DNA of 64,000 nt from NCBI RefSeq assembly GCF_949987515.2, contig NC_082699.1, positions 77,379,281 to 77,443,280 on the forward strand, given 5' to 3'. A model generated the notes under the pieces. The model was not told the origin of the DNA and made no database searches. It worked only from the letters and a program-made list of their open reading frames with translations. Positions 50,584 through 64,000 of this stretch are shown piece after piece. A program made the translations under genes and the position numbers. The stretch's first letter is position 1. Every line of letters begins with the position of its first letter. The stretch is from Delphinus delphis. Its lineage: Eukaryota; Chordata; Mammalia; Artiodactyla; Delphinidae.

Positions 50584-51534
50584 CCATGTTAAATTTTTAT
50601 GAAAAACAACTACGTTTCAGAACAACAACAATATGCTGGAAGAGGGGCACTGTTTGCATTTTTACAATTTTACATGAAATTTCTTTCATGTCTGGCTCGA
50701 GACAAGTGTACTGGATTCCCACACCTGCTTCTGCCCTCAATCTGCTGTGATGTCACACGTCCTGGAGCCCCCCGGAAACCCCACTGTGCGTTTCTGAGGG
50801 ACCAAGAGTGAAATTAGCTGGCAGCACCCGGCACCCAGCCTTCACAGGAAACCCGACCTGCCCATTATCACTGGGTGGGTCAGGTGCCCGGTGGCATTCT
50901 TCCCGGATAAGCACCTAACCTTCAGCTCTACTCCACCAGTCCACAGCAAGTCATTATAGACCTCTCCTTCAAGAAAACAAAGTAAAACTCCTATTCACCT
51001 TTCCCCTCCTACTTAATCCTTTATCTGTTTCTTGTTTCTTTCCATCTATTCCTTCTCTTTCTCACTTTTATCTCCCTTTCCTCTTTAAGAAGGCAAATTA
51101 TGAAATTTAAGTCCATTTTAAGAATTTATATTTTGTGTGTCCTATAGGACGCTGTTGATCTTCCACTGAAGAACCTGGTTACTTCATTCTGACTTGTATT
51201 TGCCACAGTGGCTGACGGGCCCTCTGACTGAGCTGTCAACCTCTTCCGGGAAAGGACCCTGTTTCAGCCCTCACGCACGCCACATTTATTTAACAAGCAC
51301 TCACAGAACATCTACAATATACTAGATGATGGACACACACAGACCACGCCTCCCACTCCCACCTCCAGGACATAGCCCCTGAAGGAGAAAAACATGCGAA
51401 CAGGCAGTTCCAGCACAGAGGGTAAACTCCACGCAGACAGGATTCTGTACAAGACCTGCGGGCACCCACTGCGTGGAGGCGTCAGAAGAGGCTGTCCTTT
51501 GAAGCAGGTTTTCTTGTTTTTAAAGTCTTTTCAA

Positions 51535-51935
51535 TGGAGATATGGTTCACATACCGCAAAAGTCACCCACTTAAAAGTGTACGATCCGGGAGCTTCTGTA
51601 TATTGACAGCTGTGCAACCCTTACCACGATCTAATTCCAGAACCTTTTCATCACCCCAAAGAAACCCCATGCCCATCAGCAGTCCCTCCCCATCCCCCCC
51701 TCTGCCCAGCCCCAGTAATCTGCTCTTTGCCTCTAGATTTGCCTATTCTGGACATTTCAGATAACCAGAATCATATTATATGTGGCCTTTTGTGTCTGAT
51801 TCCTTTCACTTGACATGATGCTATCAGGGTTCGTCCATGTTGTAGTGGTATCAGTATCTCATCTGTTTTTATGTCTGAATAGTGTTCCACTATATGGAGA
51901 TACATTTTGTTCATCCATTCATCATCTGACCTATG
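51535..51935 (-). repeat. Old L1 (L1M-type) 3' remnant
   Basis: The reversed L1 3' region has the order ATGGTTCACATACCGCAAAA, TGTGCAACCCTTACCACGAT, GATTTGCCTATTCTGGACAT and TATGTGGCCTTTTGTGTCTG. Diverged and non-coding. Confidence 0.75.
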
Positions 51936-52280
51936 GATGAGGTTTTGAAGAATGAGTGTAAGAGGTGACTATCATGGGGAATGGCATTCTAAGCAGAGGG
52001 CAAGATGTGCTTTTCAAAAACAAAAAAAAACAGAGCAACAAGGCAATTCAGTGTGTTTTTGAGGAAAGTGCATGCTTGCTTCAGCAGGACTGCAGTGCAG
52101 GGCTGGGTGGGAAAGTGGCAGGAGATAAGGCGAGGCAGTTACCCCAGAAGACTCCCCACTGCAACCAGCTCAGCTGACGGCTTCCCCTCCCTCTCCATAT
52201 GTTTTTAGAGCCACTGTTTCTAGGTTTTCTCTTATTTCAAGTAGCAGTTGCTATAATTACATATGTGATCATCTTCATCA

Positions 52281-52541
<261 letters not shown>

Positions 52542-53509
52542 CTAAGAAGGCAACCTTAGGCTCCACAATTGAAAGCCAGCCACCATCATTGCCAGTTTAT
52601 GAGCAAAGTTATTTTTTAAACCTAATAGGATACACGTATTTCACATGGATAATATTAGAGCAGCCTTTCTCTTTTCAAAGTTTCCAATCACAACATTAGC
52701 ACAAGAAAGTTTATGTTTCAGCTTTTTAAAAAAATCAATTATCTTCCACTTTCTTAACCTCAAACCTATTATTATTTTATAAAGAGAGCTATGCTGCGTA
52801 TTATAAGCCAACTGTTTGGCTTTTGCAAACAAGATCTTTATCGTCACTATTTCAGAGCAAGCTTTAATGATACTCTGAGAGGTGGGGCCTGGGACCCTCG
52901 CTAACAGCTCTTTAAATATTGGCAAGGATGTGCTATTAAATACTGCAAAAGCTTCTAACTCTGCATCAACTCAGAAACCAAAGAAACTACACCAAAATCC
53001 TGCTTTATCATTTTTAAATATTCCTATTCTTTTGAATATTAAATTTCTTAAAAGATAAGATTTTTCAAGAAAAACAGCAGCTGTATTAAATTTCCTCCAA
53101 CCAAGAAAGCAATCTTATCAAGAAAGAAAACCCCTATGCTAATCCAAAAGATGTGAAGTTTCTAGCTAAATGAATGCACAGATCTCAATACAAACTTAAA
53201 TCCCATCAGATCTAACTCTGGAATGTAGCTTTTCTGTTCCAAATGTTCGCTGAACTAAGACCATCACGTAACACAGAGAAGGAGAGAAGAGGAAAGTCGG
53301 CTTGTCCTCTATCTGTTTTCTTCCCAGCCACAAGGCACTGCTAGGATGGCCCCCGCCAACAAGCCCTCCCCGTAAGAAAATACTGCATCTAAGCTGCCCC
53401 GCCATCCCCAAGCACACCCTGCCATCTCTCCCCCACTGGTCACCTCAACAGTCCTCTAATGGTCTTCTAATGACCCGCCCACCCTGTACCACCCTCCCCT
53501 TCATCCCTG

Positions 53510-53511
<2 letters not shown>

Positions 53512-53583
<72 letters not shown>
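53512..53583. repeat. AC microsatellite, 36 uninterrupted units
   Basis: A pure AC repeat of 72 bases, followed by a short interrupted continuation (TCTCACACACTG). Confidence 0.98.
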
Positions 53584-53586
<3 letters not shown>

Positions 53587-53589
53587 CAC

Positions 53590-53870
53590 ACACTGCCAGA
53601 GTGGCCTTCCCAAAGCACAAATCTGATTAGGTCACTCCCTCACTTCAAAGCCTTCAAAGTTTCCCCAGTACAGTTCTAGCCCCCCCGCACTGCCTCCTGC
53701 GTTCCCCAGCCTTACCACAGTACCAAGGCCCCCAGTGACCGCAGGGGCCACCTGACCCTTCGGTCTAGCTACTTCCCACCCACCTTAGGGCTCATTTCAA
53801 CTCAGTTTCTCATCATGGAAGCCTTCCCTGCCTCCAACCTCTGCACCTGTGGGCCTCTCCCTCCCAAAGG
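53590..53870 (+). repeat. L2 LINE remnant
   Basis: L2-like order: GCCAGAGTGGCCTTCCCAAA, AATCTGATTAGGTCACTCCC, CAAAGCCTTCAAAG and GGAAGCCTTCCCTGCC. It sits right after the AC microsatellite. Borders are approximate. Confidence 0.55.
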
Positions 53871-56224
53871 TGGGCAGTGCTTGGCCTGCTTTCTTGCCGT
53901 GTCCTCCTGCTCTAACCAGAAAAGAATTCAGCGTCCAAATGCACATTTTCCTCCTCCATGACCACGACTGTGGACTTTTAATACGTGGCCCAGTTTACAA
54001 ATACCACCATGATGTTGACTCAATAGATTTTGAATTAGACTTTTTTTCAGTAGACTCTACTCCTATCCTGTTAGACTAAAATTTGCTTTAAAGCATCCTG
54101 TCTTAACTCTCCAAAAAAAGTAAATTATTGCATCTTCGTATGAACTTACAAAGGTGCACATCTACTGTAGCAAAATATAGCCCAGAACATTTTCAAAAAT
54201 AAAAAGTGCAACCACTGTGATCAGAAACAGTTGGTTTTGAAAATACAGGATTTTTACAAAAAGGAGGCAGCTAAATATGCTCATAGTTTTTCATATTAAG
54301 GTCACACGATTCAACAAACAATATAAAATATTCGAAATTATATAAAAATAGAAGGAACCCTAATACTTGGGAGGAAATCTCCAAAATACCATACAAACAA
54401 AATTCTATCACAGATTTATATAAATTAAAGTATTTAACTCTCGAAGTACTGTATGTCCCAAGACTGGGTCATCTCAAGATTATGAGCAATTCTGTTCCAA
54501 TCCTTTGAAAACACAGTAAGAAACAGATAAAGGAATTAAGTCAATTCGATTTGTAGTTAGCTAAACTACAAAATACTTTAAACTAAATATTTTAAGCCAA
54601 TTTTGGAATTTAGAATATAAGCTTTCTCATCAAAATTCTTTTTCCAAAAAGACATGGATCCTTCTTTCACGGATCATTTGAAAATGGTAATGTCACGTTT
54701 TTTAAGTCTCTCTAAAAGTTCAGAGTTCTTATATATACATTATTAGAATAGTCACATTGTGTGACCATTGAATATGTTTATGGATAAGGAAAAAAAACAT
54801 ACGAGCAAACAGTATAACAAAGAAAAATACAACATGAAGCCACAGTGGCAAATAAATGTAACATTAACACAAAATGTAAATATTCAAAATATGCCATAAT
54901 TTGTTGTAGATTTCAAAACTAATGGTGAATTTCAAAGCCATGAGCAATAGAACTTAGCCAAAAATGTGAATATGCTCTAAATACTTCAAAGAGTTATTTC
55001 AGTATTCTTACAAGTTATAACCACTGGGTTAAAGGAACTGGAAATAAGGATTGATACAAAAATTAAAAACCCGATAACCCCTAAGTCATAATGGCCTCAA
55101 ATCAATCATACCTAAATCACAGGCAAAGACCTGCAGCCTCCCCAGATAAAGGGAAAGGCATCCTTTCTAGAAGCTGTGCAAAAACACCTAACACACAGCC
55201 GCAAGCACTGTCACAGAAGGCGTTCACACTGCACTTTACACTAAGGACAATTCAACTACAGATATACGCTGTATTATTCTCATGACTTATGAGCAGATAA
55301 AAGAAGAAAATGTTTCATATGTGTGCAATTTGGGTACTATTTATGTGGCTTGTGGGAAAAAAGGGCTTGGTATATTCTAATCCAAAAACCAATTTACATG
55401 CAAAGAATGTATATATTCAAATCCAAAGGAAAACCAGAGCTGCTCAACAACAGTTTGCAATTAAAAGCCAAAGGAACTTGGATAAAGGTAATCTCTCTTT
55501 TTTTTTCTTTTTGGTATTATATAGTTTTAAAGGTATTTGCATAATTAAGTGATAGCTACAGCCCATGATTTTGCACTAGCATTTTATGGACTGAGGAAAC
55601 CTAGATTACGTGCATCATGCATAAACGCTGACAGGCGTCCCTTTGGTGGAGCTGAAGTTCCAAAGTAGACAACTTTATATTATAAGACAGCTCTGAATAG
55701 AAAATAAGAAATGCAATGTTCTGTACTCAATTTCAGATGGTATATGGGCCATTAACTGATTCTGCACCTTGTCTTATGAAATCTTCCAATAAATCATCAA
55801 TGTCGATTTCCTCCTTCTGAACTGTTTTATGCTAACGTTGGATATTTAACCTTCACTCCATAGAGAAAGCCCAGGCCTACCCTGCAGCATAGTTACATTC
55901 TGCTGAGGAAAGCAGATCAAGGGAGGGCTGGACAGTTTCCATTACAAGTTCGGAAGTTTCTAAGTCTGATGTTGCACCTGTGCGTCATTTGCAAGCATGT
56001 CATCATTGGAGTGAAATGAAGACCTTCAACACGGGGATGTAAAGCACGCTGATGCTTCCTAACCATCAGACAAGTCTGAGCTTCATGACATAGACCTGCA
56101 GCACTTAAGTCAGAGACTTTTTCTGAAAGGCTCCAAAACTGATCCACTTTACCATTCCAGATGTAACAGGGAGGTAACAGAATTAGTAGTGAGAACACAT
56201 CCTTGAAAGCCTGACGGGGCCATG

Positions 56225-56335
56225 CTTGAATCCTGCTACAGCATTTGCTAGCCCGGTGATGCTGGGCTAATGACTTAACCTCTCTGAGAAGGCTTCCCAT
56301 CTGGAAAAGGGGGCTGCTACCACCCACCTCAGATG
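56225..56335 (+). repeat. MIR remnant
   Basis: GCTAATGACTTAACCTCTCT followed by AAGGCTTCCCATCTGGAAAA and GGGGGCTGCTACCACC fits a diverged forward MIR. Confidence 0.55.
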
Positions 56336-59300
56336 GCATCGATGTGGCATGAATGAAATATGTAGGTGGGGAGGCTGACTGGTGCCTGATACAGAGCTTT
56401 GCTAGTTTCCCTCCCCCACCCTTCTCCCCTTATAAACTTGCATATTCCCCCTAATAAGTATCAAGCCCCTGGGATAGACTGTCCTATTTTTTGTATCCAC
56501 CAGTGTAGTGCCTTACCCTTAGAAGGATCAAAAAAGAGCTGCTTCCTGCATAGTAACTATCAATGTTCTTAAGAGATTTGGATTTTTTTAAGTCTATTTT
56601 GAGGGGAAAGACTATTCCAGAACTATCCAACAGTCCTTCCACACGTCAGCCCCTCCTCCCAATGCTCATCCCCTCCGCCCTCAGATCCCCTGTCTGATCT
56701 GCCTTGTGTCCGTGGGGAAGATAGTCCACTGGACCGCAGGGCTCCACACCACCCCAGGCCTTCCTCCCTCCCTCAAAGAAGACCCCATCTTCTCCCCACT
56801 CCCACGCCACTTCAACTCCAGCTTCTGAGTCTAGGGAGCCATGGGAAAGGCCCTGCACCCAGGGCACAGCCCAGCCATCACAGGATCCCACCCTATGTTT
56901 TCCAACCCAGATGGCCTCAACTTCTTGCACTTGCTACACTTACTTCTGTTTTGTCCCCCCGCCCCAGAATGAGATGGACCCTTGCAGAAAGTCTGGCCTA
57001 TTTCGATGAAAGATGAAGGGTCCACATTTGGACCAGAGCATTAAAGGAGAAACAAGGCCTCCTGGCCAGCACGGTAGTGTGGCAAAACCCTTCCCCAGGG
57101 GTGAGATGAACCCGGGGGAAGAACGCGAGGTCCTAGGTCAGCCAAAGCATCTCCCTTCACAGCTGACCTTGGGCGATGGAGTTGCAAACTAATGACATGC
57201 CCATCAGTGGCAGACATTAGCCTCAACAAATAAAGAATCAGCTATTTCTTGCCAACGTGGGTTAAAAGTAAAGGCTGGTGCAGGTAGGGCCTATACATCT
57301 GCTACGGTAAACCACAGACCTGGCTCTGAACGCTTATTGGCTAAAGCAGAGAGGAAGCCGTGGTCACTTAGAGAGGCCCTTGTGTCCACCAGATCCAAAC
57401 GAACTAGCTATCTAGGAGAAGGACATATTTTTCTGATACCTAGAAAACCTGCCCTCAGAAAGGGGGCAAAAGACTGGCATGGATTTTAGACTAGCCTCTG
57501 CCCCTTTATGACGAAAAGTTGCTCAGACAAAGTAAAGTAAATGGCATGGTCAAGGTGAAAGCAAAAGTAAATCTGGTGTCCGCTCCTCCAACAGCGTCCC
57601 TCCACGGCCAGCAGACCCCCAAGCCGGTCACCTCTTCACCGGTGACCACTGGCCAGTAAGCACCACCATGCACATCGCCAGCGACAGCCAAGAACCGCAG
57701 GCCTAATGCGTTCATTTAAAAGCCAGAATCAAGCAAGGTGCGGCAGACTTTGACTTCCAAGTTAAAATATCCCGTGAAAACCCTTCGGCCGGCAGCCGCT
57801 TAAATCAATTAGCAACTCACTTCCTCAAAACAAACAAACAAAAATTAATAAGGGCTCATTTGTCACCAAATATAAGGAAGACCAAACAGGTTCCCCAAAG
57901 CAAGTGTTTGAATAGCTATCAAACATCAGTGGGTTATGTGCTAAAAAAAGCGAAAATTCGAAAAAATTAGAAAATAAAATGATGACCAGGATAATACATG
58001 GATCAAAGCAGCAGTTAAGTTTCTGTTTTTTAAAGCGATGCAGGCGGTAAGAAGGCAGCACAGAGGGAAATCTAGCTATTTTCAATGTAACGTGTTCACA
58101 GCCTACCTTTTCAGACCCAATAACATACTCACAGGGCGGTATGAGAGAAAAAGAACAAAGGAAAAGAAAAGAAAGAGGAACAAGCAAAAATTAGAAACAC
58201 ACCAGAACAAAAATAACTTCGACAGCATGGTCAAGAATTGACGTGGGCTTTGATGAGGCCAGGGGCACACGTGGACGTTCAGTAAAGCCCACCCACACCT
58301 ACGCCCCTGGGAAGGCTGGGGCCTCAGGTTGGCAGCACCTGCCGTGGAGCCTGTCAGCGCGTCAACCGAACCTCCACCTACATCTAGACGTTTCCTTTCG
58401 AGCCACAAAATGCAATCTCACTTCAGGTTGGACACTTTTTATCACCCCTACCAAGAGCCGCAGGAGAGTTAGGCCCTGTCCCTGCACCTAACTGTTGTTT
58501 TAAAAATTAGATAACTGAGACTAGTGAAAGCAACAAGGGATGAACAGTGACTGGAGTAGAATGTGTTTGAGTTGAGGTCACTGGCATCATTATCTCACTG
58601 AAGTGCACATGATGGCTGAGTGTTTACGGTACCGCGAGAACAGAATGGACCCACCAGGAGGGAGGTTTCATTCACTCTGCATAAACCCTTGGCAATAGGG
58701 TCAGCCACCATGCACCGAGCACAGTATCCTGAAACTAGCTATTCCTGCCCAATTGCGAGCACAGATTTCAAAAGGCAAAAACAAACTGGCATTCCCTGGT
58801 GGGTCTGCAACCTCAAAGCCAAGAAGCTGATGAGCAGAAATGTCACCAGTGCCTCGTCTGGCAAGGATAAGGCACTGGCCACGGGGTCAGGGCAGGGTTC
58901 CTGGCTTCAGCCACTCACCCACCAGTCTGTCCAGGGAGGGGCAGGCAGTCCCTGCCGATGCCGCAGGCACTGTGATGCTGTGTGCCCGTGAGGCCCCACC
59001 TTGTGAGGGATGATCACCACGGCATCCACCCCACCTGACGCCCGGGGCTCAGCAGGAGGCAACAGGTGCAGTGAGGAGCTGGCCGGGAGCGGGCCTGGTG
59101 CTGGCAGCTCTGCCCCTCCGCGGTGCCTGGGCTCCTAACCCTTGCCACCTCGGCTCCAAGGGGAGAAGGGGAGTGCTGGCATGTAGATCACAGGGTCATG
59201 CGAAAACTAAGTACGGATCGTGGGTACGACATGCCTTGCCCTTTCCTTAGACCACGCAGACGTGTCCGGGTGAGGAAATGAAGATTCCTCCAGACCCTGC

Positions 59301-60618
59301 CAGGCACCACCTGCAGGAGTGGCTCGGGGACTCTGTGCCTCTCACTCGTAGGGCTGCCTGGACTTTTTCCCTCAATTCTGTGACATCTTCTCCTCTAACT
59401 TATCGACAACCAGAAAGTCGGGTCTGACCTTAGGTAAGTTCAGGAAACCCTGAGCACCTGCTCTGCAGCGGGCACTGCGGCACCCACACCATGTCCCCCA
59501 TCCTCACCTGGGAGACCATCGTGCGACCTGTACAGAGCGGGGAGGACAGACTCAGGGCCCAGGGCCCAAGGCCAGGAATGACACAGCTACCCGCGCTCTC
59601 CCCAGCAAAGGGGACCACGTCTCGGCAAAGGCGTGTGTCTCGTCCTCTCCTGCGGGAGGGACACCGCACTGGCCACACAGGGAAACTGAGCAGAGGGCAG
59701 AAAGGGGAAGCAGACGGCCCAGCAGAGCTCGTCTGCAATTCTGGTGACTTAATCACAGGGACAAAGTGAGGACTGAACTTTCCCTGCTCTGTCTGACACT
59801 CCCTGAGACACAGAAACCATGAACACACCTTCCTCTGCGTGGAGCGCTCTTTCGGAAGCCCCCACGGCATTTCTGATACCCTAAGCATAAGCGGGGGCTG
59901 CGGCGCTGCCGTGGCGTGGCCCTCTGGCAGGAGGAGGACCTGAGCCCTGCAGGCGCCCGGGGACTGGGAGGCAGGAGGCACGGCCCGACCCCCAGCTCAG
60001 CTAGCACCTCACTGGGCCGCCTCTCCGCGTTCAGCACCTCATCTGCACATTGACGGGATGAGGCTGAATAACAGTCTTCACACGGTGCCGGAGGGCAGCG
60101 CCGTCCAACAGGAAGACAGTGTGAGGCACGTAACTAAAGTCTCCTAGTTTGCACATTTTAAACAGTGAGAACCAAACACTCGCAGCAGATTTGAATAACG
60201 TGTTTTATTTAATCTAACACATGTAAAGTGTTATTTCAACATGTAATCAATAAAAAAGAAATACTGAGATAGTTTACATTCTTTTCCCTAGACTAGGTCT
60301 CAGCATCTGACGTGCATTTTACCTACAGCACATCCCGGCTCAGACCAGCCTCCTCCACAGTCTCAGTGACAGTGGCTACCCTACTGGACAGCGCTCCAGG
60401 GGGGCCCACCGGGCTCCCAGCTGAAAAGGGGCAGTAAGTGTCCACACGAACCCTAAAAGGATTTCCCTGAACCAAAGGCTGTCCCATTTTTAAGTCTGAA
60501 AGCCAGTGGACTGCACCCTTTTCCCCCGCTCCCTTGCTTCTACGCTCCCGCTTGCTTCTCCCTTTCTGGAGGTCGGGAAGCAGCCCACGCTGAGGAGCCT
60601 GGGCTCCAGGGAGACTTA

Positions 60619-61500
<882 letters not shown>

Positions 61501-62892
61501 TCAGTGCTCAGAAAGCTGAATAAATGCCTGAACAACGGAAGGAACTGCTTCCCCAGCCCCTCAGCAGAACAGAATGAAAAGAACCACAGTGGAATCAGAT
61601 GGTCTGGACTTGAACTCCAGTCCACTTGAGCTCCTGAACTGAAAACTAATGGCGATAATAAAACTTGCTTGCTAAGAAGACATCTGGATTGAGGAAGGCT
61701 GCACATGCGAAGTGCCAGGCATACTGCCTGACGTAGAAGGAGGGGCTCTACACGGTTACTATCCCTCCTTTACGAACTGTGCTTCCTTGGGAGAGTTTTA
61801 ATAACCTCTCTCAGTGAATTTTGTTAGATATAAAAAGAAAGCAACATCAACACTACTTCGATAAAAATTTAAAAAGAAAGAAAGAAAACAACATTACCTG
61901 ATTCTCAGTACTGTTGAAGAATTCAATTAGATAACCCATAGGAAAGCATCTGGCCCGTAGGAGTTAATAAATGTTTGCTGAATGAATGAACAAACAAGCA
62001 AATGAATGCTGCACCCTTCCACAGACCATCATAACGGCACTGCCCAGAAATGTGAAGCCCACGTTCCACCCCTGACTCTACACTAACAACGTCAGTGACC
62101 TGGGGCAGGCCTGTGTGCTTCTTTAAACCCCAGTTTTATCATGAATTAAAATGTGGATAATAACACAAACCTCAAAGGGTTAGTGAGTCAATATTCTGGT
62201 TTTAATATGGTACCATAACTTTGCAAGACAGTACCATTAAGGGAAACTGGACAAAGGGTTCATAAGTTCTCTCAATATTATCCCTTACAACTGCATGGGA
62301 ATCTACATTACATCTCAAAATAAAAGGTCTAATTTTTTAAAGGCTATTGAGATTAAATGAGCTCATTGTATCAAATAAGGAATACACCATACAAGTAGGG
62401 AAACGCCTAGCCCGTGAGATACACTCAGTAAATCTTTCCACTGACCTCACTGGTCTCTCCTACTTCAGAGTACAGGGGTGGGTACTCACGGCCAGAGGCC
62501 GCTGTACTGTGCAGCTAACAGAGCTAATGGCCCCCACTTGCAAGAGCCCCTTCCATGGCCCTATATCTAATTTTGTCTTTGTAATTGTGTTTTCTTTTTC
62601 TTGACTAGGAACTCCAAATTGCATAGCCTTCGGTTCACCAGAACCTGACTACAGAGATCATGACAGCAGCCCTCCCAGATGAAACAATAAAAATAAAAGG
62701 CCATTTCCACTAGACCTCTGAGTAAGTCCAATGGCAGGGATTTCATCCTGGGCTGAGAGGAAGAGGACTGGGGAGGGAGGTGGGAGCAATTTGGGGCACG
62801 CAGATCCTGGGGCCACCTACCCCATGCTGGACTTCAGAGTCAACCCTCACCCTCCAGAGCTTCACAACACACCTGGACAGAGCAGCAGGAAA

Positions 62893-62898
<6 letters not shown>

Positions 62899-62924
<26 letters not shown>
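62899..62924. repeat. Poly(T) run
   Basis: About 26 T in a row with no recognisable retroelement body or clear target duplication on either side. Confidence 0.9.
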
Positions 62925-62928
<4 letters not shown>

Positions 62929-62989
62929 AAACTCTGACCCGCTAACTGGTCTTGTTTCTACCCAGGACACAAAAAGCTTATGTGCATAT

Positions 62990-63115
62990 TATCTCATGAA
63001 AACCTCTAAATAATATCACCCCAACTTTACACATGAAGAAACTGAGGGAAAGAGAAGTCGGTCACATTGTGCAAGATCACAGAGAGACCACATCAGCTGC
63101 AGTATTGGAAGGCAG
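62990..63115 (-). repeat. MIR
   Basis: A reversed MIR: CATATTATCTCATGAAAACC, CCAACTTTACACATGAAGAA and ACTGAGGGAAAGAGAAGTC. Confidence 0.75.
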
Positions 63116-64000
63116 GCGCTCCCGCACCCCCCACCCCAGCCCCTGCCCCGGCACTCACACTGCAAAGTGTGATACACTGGCCCCCGGCCCCTCCTTGCAA
63201 TAATTCCCTGCAGAGTCTTTTCTGCACCTCCTGGAAAGAACCAAAAGCACATCAACTTTCAACAAGAGCGATGTCACCCCTTGGGGGACGTATCAAAATC
63301 TTAAGCATTGGGGTGGGTGGGGAGGGAGATTTGAGAGTTTTCTGTTTCTAAAAGGTGGCAAAGATATTGAAAAACCCTTATCTAGTCTAAGCCTTCACTG
63401 TGCAGAGAAGAAGACGGAGGCCCAGAGTAGATGAGGAAAGGCCCTTATAAACAAATTTTGCTTCAGTGCAGCACCGAGCAAGCCCTGGACACTGCTGAAT
63501 GGGTGCAGGATCTGTAAGGCCCAGGAGAACAAGTGTTAGAAAAAAGAAAGAGAAATATCGTACAAGGTCCTCTCTCTACAATACCGTACAATCACGTTTC
63601 ATCAAGTTTTTCCATATTTGTGCATCCAAAATTAAGGTGGGCTAAATCAAGGTATAATAAGTCATAGAAATCAGGAAGTTTGAACCGTAATGGAAATTCC
63701 AACCTTTACTGTGTCTTTTCCCAATTCAAGCATGTGCTCAGTGGGCACTCCCTGCACCTGGCCCAGAGTTCTCCCAAACACAGATCTTTATTAACATGTC
63801 ACACATCACACACAGGCCCACCAGAAGAAAAACACCTACAGATAAGATGGAACCAATGAAAGTGAAAGCGGCCAACCAGCATGTATCATTCGCAAAAAGG
63901 ATGCTGCTCCCATCAGCAGTAGGCGGCGGAGAACTCACTGCAAGCACCACGTGCATCGGGTTGGCTCCAGCACTGGCTGTCACTCTTTGTGACCATAAGT

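Larger units (their letters stand above)
43351..50815 (+). mobile_element. hAT-like DNA transposon, split by an L1
   Basis: The left half starts with the terminal repeat CAGTGGTTCTCAAACTTTTT and runs to 43543. The right half resumes near 50599 (ATGAAAAACAACTACGTTTC, CATGTCTGGCTC, GTGATGTCACACGTCCTGGA) and is truncated before its own terminal repeat. Both halves follow one known mammalian nonautonomous element in order. I do not name the family. Confidence 0.8.

Noticed and set aside
53302..53679. Frame with a long His-Thr repeat
   Set aside because: It is simply the AC microsatellite read as codons.
55917..56339. 140-codon minus-strand frame in intron 2
   Set aside because: It overlaps a MIR remnant and has no recognisable domain.
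59430..59981. 183-codon open frame on the minus strand in intron 2, in GC-rich sequence
   Set aside because: Low-complexity Ser/Pro/Arg composition with overlapping frames on both strands and no family resemblance. It is not needed for TRAPPC9 because exons 2 and 3 join directly in phase.
63738..63983. 81-codon hydrophobic frame near the right edge (LAAFTFIGSILSVGVFLLVG)
   Set aside because: It looks like a membrane segment but has no flanking gene structure, lies in intron 1 and resembles no TRAPPC9 or neighbour protein. Probably chance from T-rich antisense sequence.

Overview
This is a window of mammalian nuclear DNA, almost certainly from a cetacean or a close cetartiodactyl relative. 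The evidence is about twenty copies of tRNA-derived CHR-type SINEs, recognisable by a start like GGGCTTCCCTGGTGGCGCAG, together with young L1 copies of the type seen in whales and dolphins. I saw no BovB or Bov-tA copies of the kind that fill ruminant genomes. The species call is inference; the mammalian call is secure.

Only one host protein-coding gene is supported: the 5' part of TRAPPC9 (NIBP, the Trs120 homologue), on the minus strand. Seven coding exons can be placed to the base, each with a GT donor and AG acceptor and with phases that join without a break. From first to last they are 61213-60620 (holding the ATG), 52437-52292, 42738-42610, 33364-33338 (a 27-base microexon), 18645-18524, 14715-14590 and 6466-6250. 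They total 1,351 coding bases, encoding residues 1-450 plus one base of codon 451, out of about 1,150 residues in the human protein. The promoter and 5' non-coding exon lie beyond the right edge, and the remaining exons beyond the left edge. Exon numbers assume one upstream non-coding exon.

Everything else is intron. Intron 8 (left edge) has L2, MIR, old L1, one SINE and a hAT-like element. Intron 7 has an L1 copied by twin priming, with its 5' part inverted. Intron 6 has old L1 and a SINE doublet. Intron 5 has the most complex nest: an old L1 split by a younger 5'-truncated L1 and by several SINEs, followed by an RPL31 processed pseudogene inside another old L1. Intron 4 is mostly unique, with MIRs, one SINE and an apparent poly(A)-only insertion. 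Intron 3 has a near full-length L1 (about 6.7 kb, sense to TRAPPC9) inside a hAT-like DNA transposon, with a SINE inserted next to the L1. Introns 2 and 1 are mostly unique, with an (AC)36 microsatellite, L2 and MIR.

No tRNA or rRNA gene, CRISPR array or bacterial-type operon was seen, and I found no new multi-gene biological system. What is unusual is the well-preserved retrotransposition history: target-site duplications can be read for most insertions and let their order be reconstructed.
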